64,000 nucleotides of DNA from Notospermus geniculatus (GCA_002633025.1 NMRB01001414.1:123716-187715); one strand, 5' to 3'. Numbered from the stretch's first letter, positions 43,913 through 56,510 are shown. Made by a program: numbers and translations. The notes: generated by a model from the letters alone, not told the origin.

Positions 43913-44107
43913 AAATATTCTAGGATATATTTCATTTGGAACCAAATTGAAATCGTTTGGTTTTCCAACGTGGATATGAACCAGAGCCTACCATCTAATC
44001 ACTGTGAAGAAAAAACCTTGCATCCATGGTATTTACAGCCTTGTGTTAAAACGAGATCATCTACTTTATTATGATATACAATAATAAGGTCCATGTACAA
44101 AGTTTAA

Positions 44108-44315
44108 CTCATCTACCGCCTGAGGAATCCAGCAGACGGCATCTTCTGTCCAAGTTTCTCACATCTTACGGTATTGATTGGAAAATTTTTGATGAAATGT
44201 TGTTTCTACTATCCATCTCAAGAACATTTCTTCAAATTCTTTCCAATTAATTTCCAAGCCTTTCAGAAAACTTCAACAGAAGATACCGTCTGCTCTGGCC
44301 CAAGAGGCAGATGAG
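44108..44315. mobile_element. MITE with imperfect inverted ends
   Basis: Ctcatctaccgcctgaggaa and cagacggcatcttctgt are mirrored by acagaagataccgtctg and caagaggcagatgag. About 208 bp, no coding capacity. Confidence 0.6.
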
Positions 44316-45055
44316 CGAGAGCCTGTGTCAATTCAAATTCAAGAAATATCACTTGGTTTTTACTGTAGTGGCCTGACAGCATGTTTTTTTACGACTTTTC
44401 ACAGTTAAAACTCCAAACTGAGAACACACCTTCCCAGATTTCAGGATCAGGCCTCAAGTTATGGGAGACCAGGGAACAGGATTTCGTGCCAAATTTGAAA
44501 TGACGCAGACTCCAGTAAGCACCATTCTATCAAAATATTGGATATACGCCAAAGTGCTACTTGTACAAAATGTATGATGTCATCAAAACAGTGATCAATG
44601 CCGCGTAGCTTTGGAGGGTTCTGTTGCACAGCAAAAAAGTCAGTAAAACTTTGCAAAGCCAGAGTTTGGAGTAGACCTTTGGGAAGTTTTTGGTAAATCT
44701 TCCTTTTGAATGGAATTCACATTCTTCACCAAATGCTGTGAATGATTTTTAGCTCATTACTGGTAATGTAAATTACGTGAAGATTCATAAAGTGCTTCCC
44801 AAAAGACTCCAAAAATAATCAGTTGTAGCAACAGCAAATACATATAGACAGAGAAATGACATACACGCACGTGCACACATCTGAAGAGCAGTGCTTTTGA
44901 AACAAGGCACTACACATTTTTGAGCAGCTGTATGGATTTTAAATACATTTTCCTGCACATGTATGCAGCGATATATACATGTACATAACATTCATAGTGT
45001 GTCTTAGCTTAAGGCGTGCACCTGATGCTGTTTGTGAACTATCAGGACATAGGAC

Positions 45056-45189
45056 CAGGGTCCCTGCCAGAATTTTTTTTGAGGGTACTAATTTCTTCAA
45101 AATCAACAAAAACCCCATGAAATTAAAGAAAATGGCCCTTTTCTGTTCCTTTGAGGGTAGTAGCATAGTACCCTCAGGCGGAAACACTG
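45056..45189. mobile_element. hAT-like MITE, family GTTTCC
   Basis: 134 bp ending aggcggaaacactg on the right; opposite orientation to the copy at 22418 and sharing gagggtactaatttc. Confidence 0.65.
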
Positions 45190-45199
45190 AGGACCGTAG

Positions 45200-46670
45200 A
45201 TGGCGTTGGTAAGGTTCGGAATAAACAATTTGCAGGAGGGACACCAGGAAGCTATGAAGCCAACTTCTCACACACCAACACCCCCTCCCCCGCCATTTTA
45301 TTACCACAGAATTAAAGTTTTGCATCATCGTCTTCTGAACTAAAAACAACATGGCTGCTGTCAGAATCGTCAGATTTAGAATCGGATAGGAATACAAGTA
45401 ATTCTTTCGGGGAATTTAATAGGGAACACTAGCGATCGGGTGCACACCTTGAGTCAGGCCAAACTGAACTTATAACTTACGCAATTATAATAATCACACT
45501 GCTCAACAGTGTTAATAAGACATAATTCACACAAATGGCAGATTCTCTACAAACTGGCCGTCATTGATGGGAAGCAGACGACATGAGTAGGCGTCTGCTC
45601 GGAGGAAATGGAAGCAAAATCAAAGTATTTACTATCGCTTTATCCTAATTTTCAAAACATCACATCTCTAAAGGCAGAGACAGCAATTTGTCTTTCACTA
45701 TTTTCAGACACTGTTCAGTGAAGAACGCCCACTGAAATCCCCCAAATGAGGTACCCGCGGAACTAACGTCACGACGTGGCGCTGCGATCGATGCACCCGA
45801 AGTTTCTTTTTTCTAACGTTATTTCCATTTATTTCTAGAGTGAAAATAACCCGTTTCTGTTGGTCGCCTGGCAGTAAACTTACATCATCCTGTAGCAGAT
45901 GAAAATTTCTTAAATCTCCTTGCTTTTTTCCTTAAAATGAGGAGATAGGTTGGCGACGGATAAAAGCAACGTTTTTTTCTCATTTTTCCTGTAGAAAAAT
46001 GTACAGGTCACTTTTTCATGACGCAACGTCAACACCTAAAATGACGTCAATGACGTCGCGACGGGTCAGTCGATCACATCGCCACCGCGTAGCAAAGTTT
46101 GTCACGCGGGTATCCCATTGACAGGGCTTGAGGTATACCCACTGACAATCCCAAAATCAAGGGGACTTGATGTACGCCCACTGACGATCCCAAAATCGAG
46201 GGGGCTTGGCCAGGTTGTAAAGAATACCATCAACCCAAACAGAAACCTGAGTTTTACACAAGAAGATACTGTCTACACACTAATTACATAACAAACTGGT
46301 CACACGCCAGAATATTCGCCACCGATCAACAGTCTTGCTCAATTCTGGTCGGTCTCACACAATGCTGTAAAGATCTGCCACTCTCCAGAACAGGAGTCAG
46401 GCAGTCCAGCAATAACTTGGCGATTACCGGTAATAAACTTACAAACGTGACACTTGGTTACTGAAGAATGTCCAATTCATTCGTAAAGACTATATTTTTT
46501 ACAAAATCTTCGAACCACATGGCAGTCCAACACTACTTCAAAATAATACCTACTTTCCACTACATCATATCTAAATCATTTTGAAACACATTATCGAGAT
46601 TCTAGCACAAAATAAACAACTCCTGGAATTGGAATGTATGCAAATTTATCCAAATGTATCCACGTTTTCC
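45200..46670. other. Downstream flank of CEP350
   Basis: No gene supported. It contains short direct repeats (gtacgcccactgacgatccc type at 46130-46200) and CpG-containing stretches, but no element with clear ends. Confidence 0.5.
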
Positions 46671-49600
46671 CTATTCCACCCTGGCATCCAATTTTGTCTG
46701 TATTTCACTGAACACAGTTACAGTTTCATTGAGTAACCAATCAAATATAGCATCCGTCAGCTGCATTTTCACGGCGAGTTCATCATCATCGTAATTCACC
46801 CACTGTGGCTCCTCCTCGCGTAATTCCTGAACTAAAATCTCATCCACGTGATCCTTCTTCTTTCTGCCCGTCCACCGATTCGTCCGTGAATCTTTCGTGT
46901 TCTCCTTCAAACCGAGCATCACCATCATACGATCGGACAACAGATCCTTCAAACTATCCGACGTCGTCGGCGGGCCACAGCCGTGATATAGTTTATTCTT
47001 CAAGCGTGTCGATTTCGCCCACGGCGGCGGCTCTATTTCCTCCTCATCTTTGTACATTTCTCGGATATGCTCGGCAATGAGGTCGAAAATCAACTTCTTG
47101 TACACTCGCCGACTGTTTGTTTCAATATCTTGCCCTTTATCATCCTTCCTGAAAAATTCCGCAGGCGGTTCAACATTATCCATTGGTTCGCCATATCGTC
47201 TTCGCTCCCAGAAAATATCGACGACCTCCGATATGATGCCCTTGACCTCTGCGTCCTTGTGAGGCACGGCGTAGAAAACCTCATCTGTCAGTCGTTGCAG
47301 GTCGAGTTTGGTGATCTCGGGTCGGACTGCTGGAAAAGAAAAATCCACACATTATAGAAGGGGCAAAAGTGCAAAATGCCGGTTCTGAAATTAACATTTT
47401 GCTACGGAAATCGGCACCATCAAACGATACCAACTGAAGGGTTGTGCTCTTACCTTGAGGATGCTGTGGTGGTGAGCCCGGGTACGGCGGTGGTGGGTGG
47501 TCGGGTATCTGAGTGTGAGCACTCAGGCCGTAGTCATCATCGATCCATTCCTCATCCCCTAACCCGAGGAGGTCCCCGTCCATTAGTTCCTTATCCATGC
47601 GGTTCAGGGCCTCGAGACGTGCGTTCACTTCGTCCTGGAAACCAGACATACAAACATTAGGTTGTCAGAGTGGTGCAGTGGACATATCTAGCACCTGCCA
47701 CTTCTGGGATCCTGGGGTCAATCCCCCAGTGCTCATCTGGCAGAGGGCAACTCTCTTTGATAGCGTAGGTTCCCACAAAAACCCACCATGAAGTCAAACT
47801 TAAAACAGACTGCAGATGATAAAGCACAAGAACTTACATGATTCAACTGGTTGATAGATTTGGCTGCAGATTCGCCAAACACGGGCGACACTGGTCTCAC
47901 CGGCGGGATGGTGGTGTCCTCTTTTGGTGGAGTCGAATCCTTTTTCTCGGGAGCAATCTTCTCATCTGGTGTCAACTTATTGTCAAAGGCCGACTCAGGC
48001 GTGTCGATGGACGTTTGTGAATTCGCCGGTGTAGATTTGCGATCGTCTTTGTACTCGTCAAATGGAATGCCAGAATCGGTGCCTTCGTCGTCTTGTGACG
48101 ATTCCGATGAACGTGCGATTTGGTTCTGACGGACTGTGAGCATGTGACTGATGGCATCATTGAGCATGTTTCTCGTAGCTGTGTCTGTTGCGGTGTCGGC
48201 ATGATTTTCTGGAACTTCTGAAACATTAGAAATTTTGTTTGTCAATGTGCATCATATTTTGAAGCCAGAAACGGACACCTGAGCCAAAAATATGCTCGAC
48301 TTATGAGATGAAGTCTAAAGCTTGCAGCACACTTCACCACTTTTTTGTTGCTCATACAGGCAATTTCGTGGTCACCATGAAAATGGTCAAGTGTGCGGTG
48401 GCCGAAAAAACGACTACTCACCACAAATTCTGTGGCGGTCATGAGTTGCCACAAGTTGCCGAGAATTTAAGCACATGAGGGACTCCAACTGGTAGAGATG
48501 GCCTCAACACTGACTCATTACCTAGAGCACAGAACATCAAAATGCATTGAACAAAATGAACAGAAAATTCCATGTACCTTTTTCATCCTGAACTGGTGCC
48601 ACCTCCTCTGCCTTCTTCACCTCTGTAGCTGGAGCAGTCACCTTGGCATCCACTACCTCCCTCTCCGACACTGCCTCTTGCTCCACTGTCATCTTACTAG
48701 GCGACTTAGCAATACTACCCATAACAGACATGGAATCCTTCACAACCATCTCCGTCAAGTTATCCGTAATACTGTCAATAATCTTTCCCATATCCTTCTT
48801 GGGCTTTGAGATTTCTTGGCTCTCCACCTTTTCAGGAACGCTTCGTTCATCCTGGAAGCCTTCGACTGCTGCAGACGCTGATGTTATGGCACGCTCGAGG
48901 TCACTAGAAATTGAAATATCCGTCTGGGATTCATCATGCGCTGACCTTGGGGAAAATATAGGTTTTCCTTCCTCCGTGATTTTCTGCGATTTTTCCGACA
49001 CGGACGGAATGTCCACTGGTTCTTCGGTCAGAGTATGATCCGACGTATCACTTGGGATATCCTCATGTTCTTTCTTGTCTTCATACACCGCTACCTTGTC
49101 CGGCGGTGCAAACAACCCATGGTCAGGTTTGCAGTCGAAGTACCGCATGCCGTCCTTGCTCCCGTCGTTTGTGCCCTGTGGTTTCTCAAGTTCCACACCA
49201 GCCCAATAACCAGGGGCAAACGTAGTCAGACCCTTGAATTTCAAGGTGCCCTTTTCGATTCCAGCGATAATGACCTGGTCACCAATGTTGATATGTGCTA
49301 AGGGGTCGTCTGGTTTTGGGGTGCTGGTGGCGAGGGATTCGAAAGGAGAAGTTATACTTCTGGGGGCGGGAGACTGTACGGGCGTTCGGTCCTCATCAAC
49401 CTCTTCAAGGTTCAGTTTCAGCGAGGCGTCGGATAAATCCAACGGCTTTGGTTCAGATACAGATGGTTCGCTATATTCGCTACGATATGACAAGTGCTCG
49501 CTGATGTCGTCATCCGAAAGAACCGTGTCTTTACGGGTATCCCTGACCGGCGTTTCTGACCGACGATCCGTAGACACGTCAGAAAAATCATCAGAAAAGT

Positions 49601-51429
49601 CATCACTGTAAGTCCGTGTATGATATGATCGTGTTGACACAAAACTTTTGGAAGACTTATCGCTGTGCACGGACGAAAGATCGTTTTCAATTTTATCATT
49701 CTTTCCAGTACCCTCCGTCTGGCTTTTCCTGGCAGCTTCTTCACGCTGACTTTCCACATAATCCCACAATTCCGATTCCGACCTGTGCGATCGAGCTGTA
49801 AGAATCTTATCAGTTTGATCATCTTGATCTTTATCAGTCTCCCCAAGATGGGAAAACTCATCAGGAATATCTGTGACGATATCACCTATCGTTCTTGCAC
49901 TATCAGGTGCACGGTAGTCCACAACCGGTTTCGTGTCTTTTCCCAAATCCAATTTCAGCTTATCATTTTCTGATGTCACAGGCATCGACTCATCAACAGC
50001 AGTCGGGACAGCCTCTGAAATAACTGACTCAGCATCCTTCCCACTGATGGACTTCTCTTTCGCACTTTCAGACTTATCAACTTCGAGGGAGTACGACAAA
50101 TCTGCCGTCTTATCCGTTTTCGTGGGAGGCATTCCCGACCTACTGGTTTCCTCCTTAGCAGATTTTTCTGTCGCCACGGATACCTCAATCCCAGATCTTT
50201 GTGATGGCACATTCTCTGAAATCTCTGACTTCGCTGGAGCAAGATCGTCAAGTTTCAGCGACCTATACGGAGATACGTCGAATTTTTCCGACTTCTGACT
50301 CAAGCTGACATCTTCGGGAATGTCTTCCACAATCTCAGAATGACTTGTGTCCTTTTTTGTTGAAATCTCGGAATCATCCTTTCTTGATTTGTCCTTGACC
50401 TCTCGGAGAGTTGGTGGGGTACGTTGTGAATCTTCATTCAGTACAGCGCTAGGTGTTGGTGTAAGATCGTTGTCAGATTCAGACTTAGGCTTCCGACTGA
50501 TAGGTGGAAGGGCTCCAGCACGTCTTGGGGATGAGGATATCTTTCGAGATGATTCTGAAATGTATTAAAAACACACGTATTATCACTGAATTAACTTTCA
50601 TAGCCAAATTTAAAGTATTCTAGGCCAAGTTTTACTCACATTTTGGTTCTCAGGTTCCCCAAAATCTGGAGCAACAGGAGTAAACAATGAACCTTATTGA
50701 TGTTTTAGAATGTGAAATAGAAATAGGGTTTCCAAGGTGAAAGACATTGCTTCCTACCAGAATTGAACCCACGAACCCTCGCATTGATGTTTTAGTATAC
50801 TATTTGTGTTGACACATGGCACCATTTTGATACTAACCGTCAGGCGCTGTGAAAGACTGTGAAGGGCTGAATGGTGTATAAGTATCAGTGATTCCACCTC
50901 GACTCTCATCAATACTCGAACGATTCGAACTGCTCTCAGAATCGCTGCGTTGAAATCGTCCCTCCGGTGGTGTCGTTTTTGCCGTCACTGGCGTTGTCTT
51001 CTTTCGTTTCTGATCCGCATTCGGATGTTTTATTTGAGGTTTGACGGCGACTTTTGTAGGTTCCAACTCGAGTTCCTTCTGGAGGTCAGTCTTCACCTGG
51101 CTGATGAAGTTATCGTATGCCTAGAAAAGAACCACGAAAGTTGAAGACACATGAGTTGAGCTGATTTACAGATATGTATAACAATAATAACAGGGCTGTC
51201 AGAGTGGTGCAGTGTAAACATCAGCACCTGTCACTTCTGAGGTTCACGGTTTGAGTTCATACCTCGATCTGTTTCTTGAGTGACGCCTCCTGCGCCTTCA
51301 GTCTGTCCTTATGTCTTTTCTTCTGCTCTTTCTTCAGGCGGTCTGCCTCCGACTTTCGCCTCTTCAGCTCTTCATTCAATGCCCTGATTCTACCCTCGAT
51401 GTCACTCGCGTCAGAAATAGAGGCAGTTT
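46671..51429 (-). CDS. CEP350: Centrosome-associated protein 350, C-terminal 1214 residues
   Basis: Six exons: 51429-51263, 51120-50838, 50554-48578, 48217-47838, 47634-47454 and 47329-46671 (stop). Exon 1 here starts in phase 1 after tattacag, so upstream exons exist. It encodes the conserved helix KKRHKDRLKAQEASLKKQIE. The 1977-nt exon holds the CAP-Gly domain. The end of the protein (DIEGRIRALNEEL, PVSPVFGES, RRYGEPMDNV, VDEILVQELREEEPQWVNYD, DELAVKMQLTDAIFDWLLNE) follows human CEP350 closely. CEP350 anchors microtubules at the centrosome, binds FGFR1OP, and supports centriole and cilium assembly. The human protein has about 3100 residues, so some 1900 N-terminal residues are not in view. 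The region between the helix and the CAP-Gly is Ser/Asp/Lys-rich, probably disordered and fast-evolving. Confidence 0.9.
47666..47740 (+). mobile_element. tRNA-derived SINE, family A
   Basis: Ttgtcagagtggtgcagtgg, then cctggggtcaatccccc. It lies in the CEP350 intron between 47838 and 47634. Confidence 0.6.
48578..50554 (-). CDS. CEP350: CEP350 long exon with CAP-Gly domain
   Basis: A 1977-nt exon, phase 1 to 1. Its first 390 codons are low-complexity Ser/Asp/Glu/Lys. Then comes a CAP-Gly domain at about 49300-49090, with GDQVIIAGIEKGTLKFKGLT, the tryptophan-containing PGYWAGVELEKPQGTNDG (equivalent to the family's GKNDG tubulin-tail-binding motif) and YFDCKPDHGLFAPPDKV. After it follow about 150 disordered residues ending KKAEEVAPVQDEK. 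CAP-Gly domains bind the EEY/F tails of tubulin and partner proteins. Confidence 0.9.
51193..51262 (+). mobile_element. tRNA-derived SINE, family A
   Basis: Ctgtcagagtggtgcagtgt, then gaggttcacggtttgagttc. It ends at the donor of CEP350 exon 51429-51263, so the intron begins inside the SINE tail. Confidence 0.65.
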
Positions 51430-52034
51430 CTGTAATAACAAACACTTTTCACTTATACATCTTCAGCATGTTCCAAAAAATCTCACCACACTGTGATGAG
51501 GCATTGGTTTTTCTGAAACACCCATTGGTTCCAAAAAGGACTCCAACTTGCCAAAGGCAATTTCGTTTCATGTGCAGCAGGGTGCAAAGTACACCTGTCC
51601 AGGTGTAGCGCAAGTTTTTCTCTGTCCACTGATAATTTTTTAGCCTCTACCGGGCCTGTGGCCAGCGTGGCCCAAAGGACTGAAGGAGAACAGAGACCTA
51701 TATCTTCTTCATCAAGACTCCAACAGTTTTACATTATGCTAGCTCACATAACGCACACGTCAACACAGGACTCAGAAACNCCGATTTTTTCGAAATCTCT
51801 CATCCTTGTGATGAGATCTAATGATAATGGCGTGATCCGGCACATTTAGACTTAAAACACTGCCATACATCATTCAGCTTCATCCCTCGTTAAATACAGA
51901 ATCACCGCCACCGTACCATTTAGTCATAATGAATGCGGAACGCCTAGTCTGACAGCCAGACTGCTGCCCATCACATGGTCAAGGAAACAAATGACGGGTA
52001 ATTTAACCCGTTCAGTCCTGCAGTCGTGATTCGT

Positions 52035-52917
52035 TATTACAGTGGAACCTCTGTAATAAGGAACCTCTGTAATAAGGAACCTCTGTAATAAGGACACCTT
52101 CGGGATGACAAATGCTGTCCTTAATTGAGAGGCGTCTTGATTACTGAGGTCAAAATGAATAGAAATGGCCAATTTGGGACTGAACTTCGGTGTCCTGAAT
52201 AGAGAGGTGTCCTCCTGGCAGAGGTGTCCACTAAGGGAGGTTCCACAGTAGAGTGAAACCTCACATAGTGGACACCTCTGCCAGGAGGACACCTCTCTAT
52301 CAAGGACACCGAAGTTCATCCCAAACATGTCATTTCTATTCATTTTGACCTCTGTAATCAGGACACCTGTCAATTAAGGATAGCACTGGTCAGTCCCAAA
52401 GGTGTCCTTAATAGAGAGGTTCCATTGTATTTCGAGCCGCAGCCTTTTCGATACCTGACACCCGATCAACATGCTCAATTAATTCGTATCATGCTGAAAA
52501 ATATCCAATCAAATTGACTTTTGACATGGACCTCCCTTAATGGACATCTCTGCCAGGAAGACACCTCTCTATTAAGGACACCGAAATTCAGTCTCAAATT
52601 GATCATTTCAACTTCTGTAATCAGGACACCTCTCAATTAAGGACAGCACTTGTCAGTCCCGAAGGTGTCCTTAATAGAGAGGGTCCACTGTATTTGTTTG
52701 AAGTCATCAAACAGCCCAGGTTTCTTCCAACACTGGAACCTCTCTGATACAGACACCTTAGGGCCTGACAAGTGCCATCTGACTGACAGGTCTCCTGATT
52801 ACAGAGGTCATAGGAACAGTAACGATCAATTTGGGACTGAACTTTGTTGTCCTTAGTAGAGAGGTGTCCTCCTGGCAGAGGTGTCCACAAAGAGAGGTAC
52901 CAGTGTAATCTATCCCC
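52035..52917. mobile_element. Cluster of pogo/Tigger-like MITEs
   Basis: At least four copies lie next to each other: 52038-52250, 52252-52428, 52529-52692 and 52733-52912. Each has cagtggaacct-like or inverted ends and the words gacacctctgccagg, ctattaaggacacc and ttaggacagca. The triplication of ggaacctctgtaataa at 52045-52092 shows local slippage. Confidence 0.65.
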
Positions 52918-53281
52918 TGTTGGCCATGACATATTCCCCCGTTCTGTTATTAGAGTTACTCATATACAATATATTCACCCCACCCTCATGATGAAGATAT
53001 CGGGCCGTATTCAATAAGGGTGTTTAGCTAAATCAGCGTACAAATTCTGCATTACACAGGTTATAGGCCTAGAAACTATTGTTCTACATTCTGTAAGCTG
53101 CCTGATCCCTGGCATTTTACCCAGACGATGATTACACGCGTCTAACATTCCTCGTCTTAGTGTGGGAGGACAATAGAAAGTGTTGGAAAAATTCTAGACA
53201 AGCCTTCCTGATCGTTCAACATTTCCTTTACGCTCTTTGACTTAGACGCAGGATAGTTAGACGCGTGTGATTATCCTGCGG

Positions 53282-53836
53282 NNNNNNNNNNNNNNNNNNN
53301 NNNNNNNNNNNNNNNNNNNNNNNNNNNNNNNNNNNNNNNNNNNNNNNNNNNNNNNNNNNNNNNNNNNNNNNNNNNNNNNNNNNNNNNNNNNNNNNNNNNN
53401 NNNNNNNNNNNNNNNNNNNNNNNNNNNNNNNNNNNNNNNNNNNNNNNNNNNNNNNNNNNNNNNNNNNNNNNNNNNNNNNNNNNNNNNNNNNNNNNNNNNN
53501 NNNNNNNNNNNNNNNNNNNNNNNNNNNNNNNNNNNNNNNNNNNNNNNNNNNNNNNNNNNNNNNNNNNNNNNNNNNNNNNNNNNNNNNNNNNNNNNNNNNN
53601 NNNNNNNNNNNNNNNNNNNNNNNNNNNNNNNNNNNNNNNNNNNNNNNNNNNNNNNNNNNNNNNNNNNNNNNNNNNNNNNNNNNNNNNNNNNNNNNNNNNN
53701 NNNNNNNNNNNNNNNNNNNNNNNNNNNNNNNNNNNNNNNNNNNNNNNNNNNNNNNNNNNNNNNNNNNNNNNNNNNNNNNNNNNNNNNNNNNNNNNNNNNN
53801 NNNNNNNNNNNNNNNNNNNNNNNNNNNNNNNNNNNN
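53282..53836. other. Assembly gap
   Basis: 555 unknown bases upstream of the visible CEP350 exons. A single undetermined base also occurs at 51780. Confidence 0.99.
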
Positions 53837-54416
53837 TATATTAATTCATATCATATGAATAAACAGCTGACAAAAGCTTATTGGTGATGTACGGAAAAGT
53901 CAGGATTTGGGTGGAGGCTACCAGGAAAAAGTGAAATATCTCGAAGCATAATTCGATGAAGTCATACAAACAGCTCGAGGCTGGATTTTTTGTTTTCTCA
54001 TCTCGAGTTTTGCGGCATGAGATGACAGGTACTTTATCCGTCCGTACGGGCAGCCAAGCGGAAAATCATACCGCAGGAAATCGAGGTGATGAAATCAGTG
54101 AACTGAATGGAGAATATTAATAAATCTTTTGTGCGGAATTCACGCGTGATGGATACAATACGAACTGAGCAGGATTTTTTGTAAGAAAGTTGCACGAATA
54201 TGCCACAAGTGGAAAGTTATCTGGTCTGATATCTACTTCTGTTATCGTTGGGAGGACATTCAATTGACATAACAGCTCTATTATATGCCGCCATGTAGAC
54301 TGTAGTGAAGAGCCTAGCTATTATTTCAATCAACCACACCCCCACTGATCACAGCAGTAATACTACCTTTTACAACTGGAGGGAAAGAGAGCCCAAGATT
54401 TTCAAAGCTTGAAATG

Positions 54417-54810
54417 CATTTTGGTTCCCGAAGCCACCGCTAGGGCTAGAAGGCTTCAGCTCTGGTTGCCATTTTATTGCTGACGTCATTGTAGGAGTCC
54501 ATTTTCCCGTAAAATTTAATTTTCTCCCATCTAAAAAACGCAGATGATTTTGAGCTTTTGTTTAATACAGATCTGCAACACACACAAACATTCTCATCAA
54601 GAAACTTCCTCGGTGTTGCCATTCCGCGCGATTCGGCATGTTCGAATACATTTAGCACCCACGTGGCTACGGGCACCCCATTCTAAAAATAACCCGTGAT
54701 GTCAACATGATGTTCTATAAATAGATCCGCGACGACAACTTTTATGCCGCAAAGATGGCAGCCAGAACCGAAGCCTTCTAGCCCTAGCGGTGGCTTCGGG
54801 AATCAAAATG
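54417..54810. mobile_element. Mutator-like element carrying an unknown reading frame
   Basis: 394 bp flanked by gcttgaaatg (54407-54416) and gcttaaaatg (54811-54820), a 10-bp repeat with one mismatch. The inverted arms of about 55 bp contain ccgaagccaccgctagggct. The interior encodes 76 residues on the minus strand (54676-54446) including FLDENVCVCCRSVLNKSSKS, and a CRE-like tgacgtca at 54481. No transposase is present. Confidence 0.65.
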
Positions 54811-55254
54811 GCTTAAAATGCAGACAGAAAGAAGTCATTGTCGTCGATAACAGACCCACCCCCACTCAATCCATACACCCATCGATTACGTCCTCTGCGG
54901 CATGAATAAGTATCGGCGGTTCTATCGAGGCAAAAATCTCGGTTTCTGAAACAATCCCCACTTTAATGGTCCACCCCCGACTAATCGATAATAATGAAAT
55001 TGATTATGAGCCAGTATTGTGATGTGATAATTCCCATGCAGTGGAAAAACCTGTGTTTAACCATATATCGAGAATATTGACAGGATATTGAACGTGAGTC
55101 AATATTATAGAAAAATTGAAATTGTCAATGAAATCAGATTGCAGAATTCGTTCCTGTCAAAGAATGCTAATTGAAATAAATCTGGTAAATAGAATTGTAA
55201 AGAAACAGTAAAAGGCATTTCAAACCATGTGCAGTGCGAAGACTTAAGGGCCTG

Positions 55255-55470
55255 TCACACTGAAGTAGTTCTCAAATCGTCCTGCCCCGTCCTAAAAAAA
55301 TCGTAAAACGGGCTAGAACGTGTAACCCTTCGCCAAATAATGCTTCGATGTTCTGGAGCACCCTTCCCGTCCGAGCCCGTCCATGAAGTTCGTAAAAAGA
55401 CTGTAAAAAGTTGCCAGCAGGTCCACTCCGTTGGCACATAGTTTGAGCCCGTTCTGCAAAATTTTCAAGA
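55255..55470. repeat. Probable MITE fragment
   Basis: Begins gggcctgtcacactgaagta and has imperfect inverted gttct/agaac words up to about 55495. Only one clear end. Confidence 0.35.
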
Positions 55471-55530
55471 ACGTACTGAGAACTAGCTCAGTATGATGGG
55501 GGCATTAACAGAGTTCACACCAAGTTTTAA

Positions 55531-55732
55531 AGGAGCACGGTATTGCCACTTTTTCTCGACAGCCGGTGCCACCGCGCCACTCTCCAACCCGAGAGTCTAA
55601 ACGTTTCGGCGAATGACCCGATTTACTGCGTACATTTTGTAATGCATTTTTCTAGTTTGTCTTACTGCCGCTAGGTGGCTCCCTCTACGTCGGCAGTCAA
55701 ATAACGCATTTGAGATCCAATACCTTGCTCCT
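55531..55732. mobile_element. piggyBac-like MITE with TTAA duplication
   Basis: 202 bp between TTAA at 55527-55530 and 55733-55736; inverted ends aggagcacggtattg and caataccttgctcct. Second copy of the element at 1754-1964. Confidence 0.7.
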
Positions 55733-55879
55733 TTAAGAATATCGGGGCCTACTGAATTGATGACAGCTGAGCTCCAACATCACAAATGACTGTCATTCAA
55801 CAGTCACATCAAAAATCGCTTCTCAGGATCTCAATACAACTATACGACATTAGCGAGATTGACCGACATACATACAGAG

Positions 55880-56050
55880 AGCCTCCCTTAGCAGCCACCT
55901 CTGTCGAGTGGACACCTCCCTATTAAGGACACCAAAATTTAGTCCCAAATTATTCACTGATTCATTTTGACCTCTGTAATCAGGACACCTCTCAATTTAG
56001 GCCAGCATCTGTCAGTCAAAGATGTCCGTTATAGAGAGGTTCCACTTTCC
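55880..56050. mobile_element. pogo/Tigger-like MITE
   Basis: Cctcccttagcagccacctc at the left and gttatagagaggttccactt at the right, with the shared ctattaaggacaccaaaatt interior. Related partial copies lie at 57828-58075 and 58240-58312. Confidence 0.55.
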
Positions 56051-56269
56051 GTGGTAACGCCCAGAAGTTCAATATGATGATATGTCTTTGATCATTAGAA
56101 GAGACATGGTGAAGATTTTCAGATATGTCTTGTGGTGAGGACAATGGAAGGTCACAAAGGCAATTAATTATTTTATTGTCTTTGTCGGTCAGTCAGGAAG
56201 ACCACAGATCATTTGATTGAACAAAGGAAGAGAGAATCTATGCATTTATGATATCAAGATAAATATACA

Positions 56270-56510
56270 AAGCTTTTATAAAGCGCTTTCCATTGTTATA
56301 TGTGCAGTCTCAAAGCGCTTCACATTATTACCACAGGCTCTCCAGAAACCTTTCTGGGGAACTCAAGGAGCAGCTCACTCAGGGCATCATATGATCCTTT
56401 CAGACGAGTTGAGAATACAAAATGGTCACATGACATGGGAATCGAACCCGTGACCACTTAGTTTTGATGCCGACACTCAGTCACTACACCACCATGCCCG
56501 TCTCACAATA
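56270..56510 (-). mobile_element. tRNA-derived SINE with body
   Basis: The minus strand reads catggtggtgtagtgactga and cacgggttcgattcccatgt: A and B boxes with a consensus B box. The body that follows (ttctggggaactcaagg on the plus strand) recurs in part at 1255-1330, showing a dispersed family. Confidence 0.6.

Noticed and set aside
56425-56500. True tRNA gene at 56425-56500, 26575-26640 or 11393-11465
   Set aside because: A and B boxes are good, but the acceptor and anticodon stems do not pair well, and the copies share non-tRNA bodies, as SINEs do.
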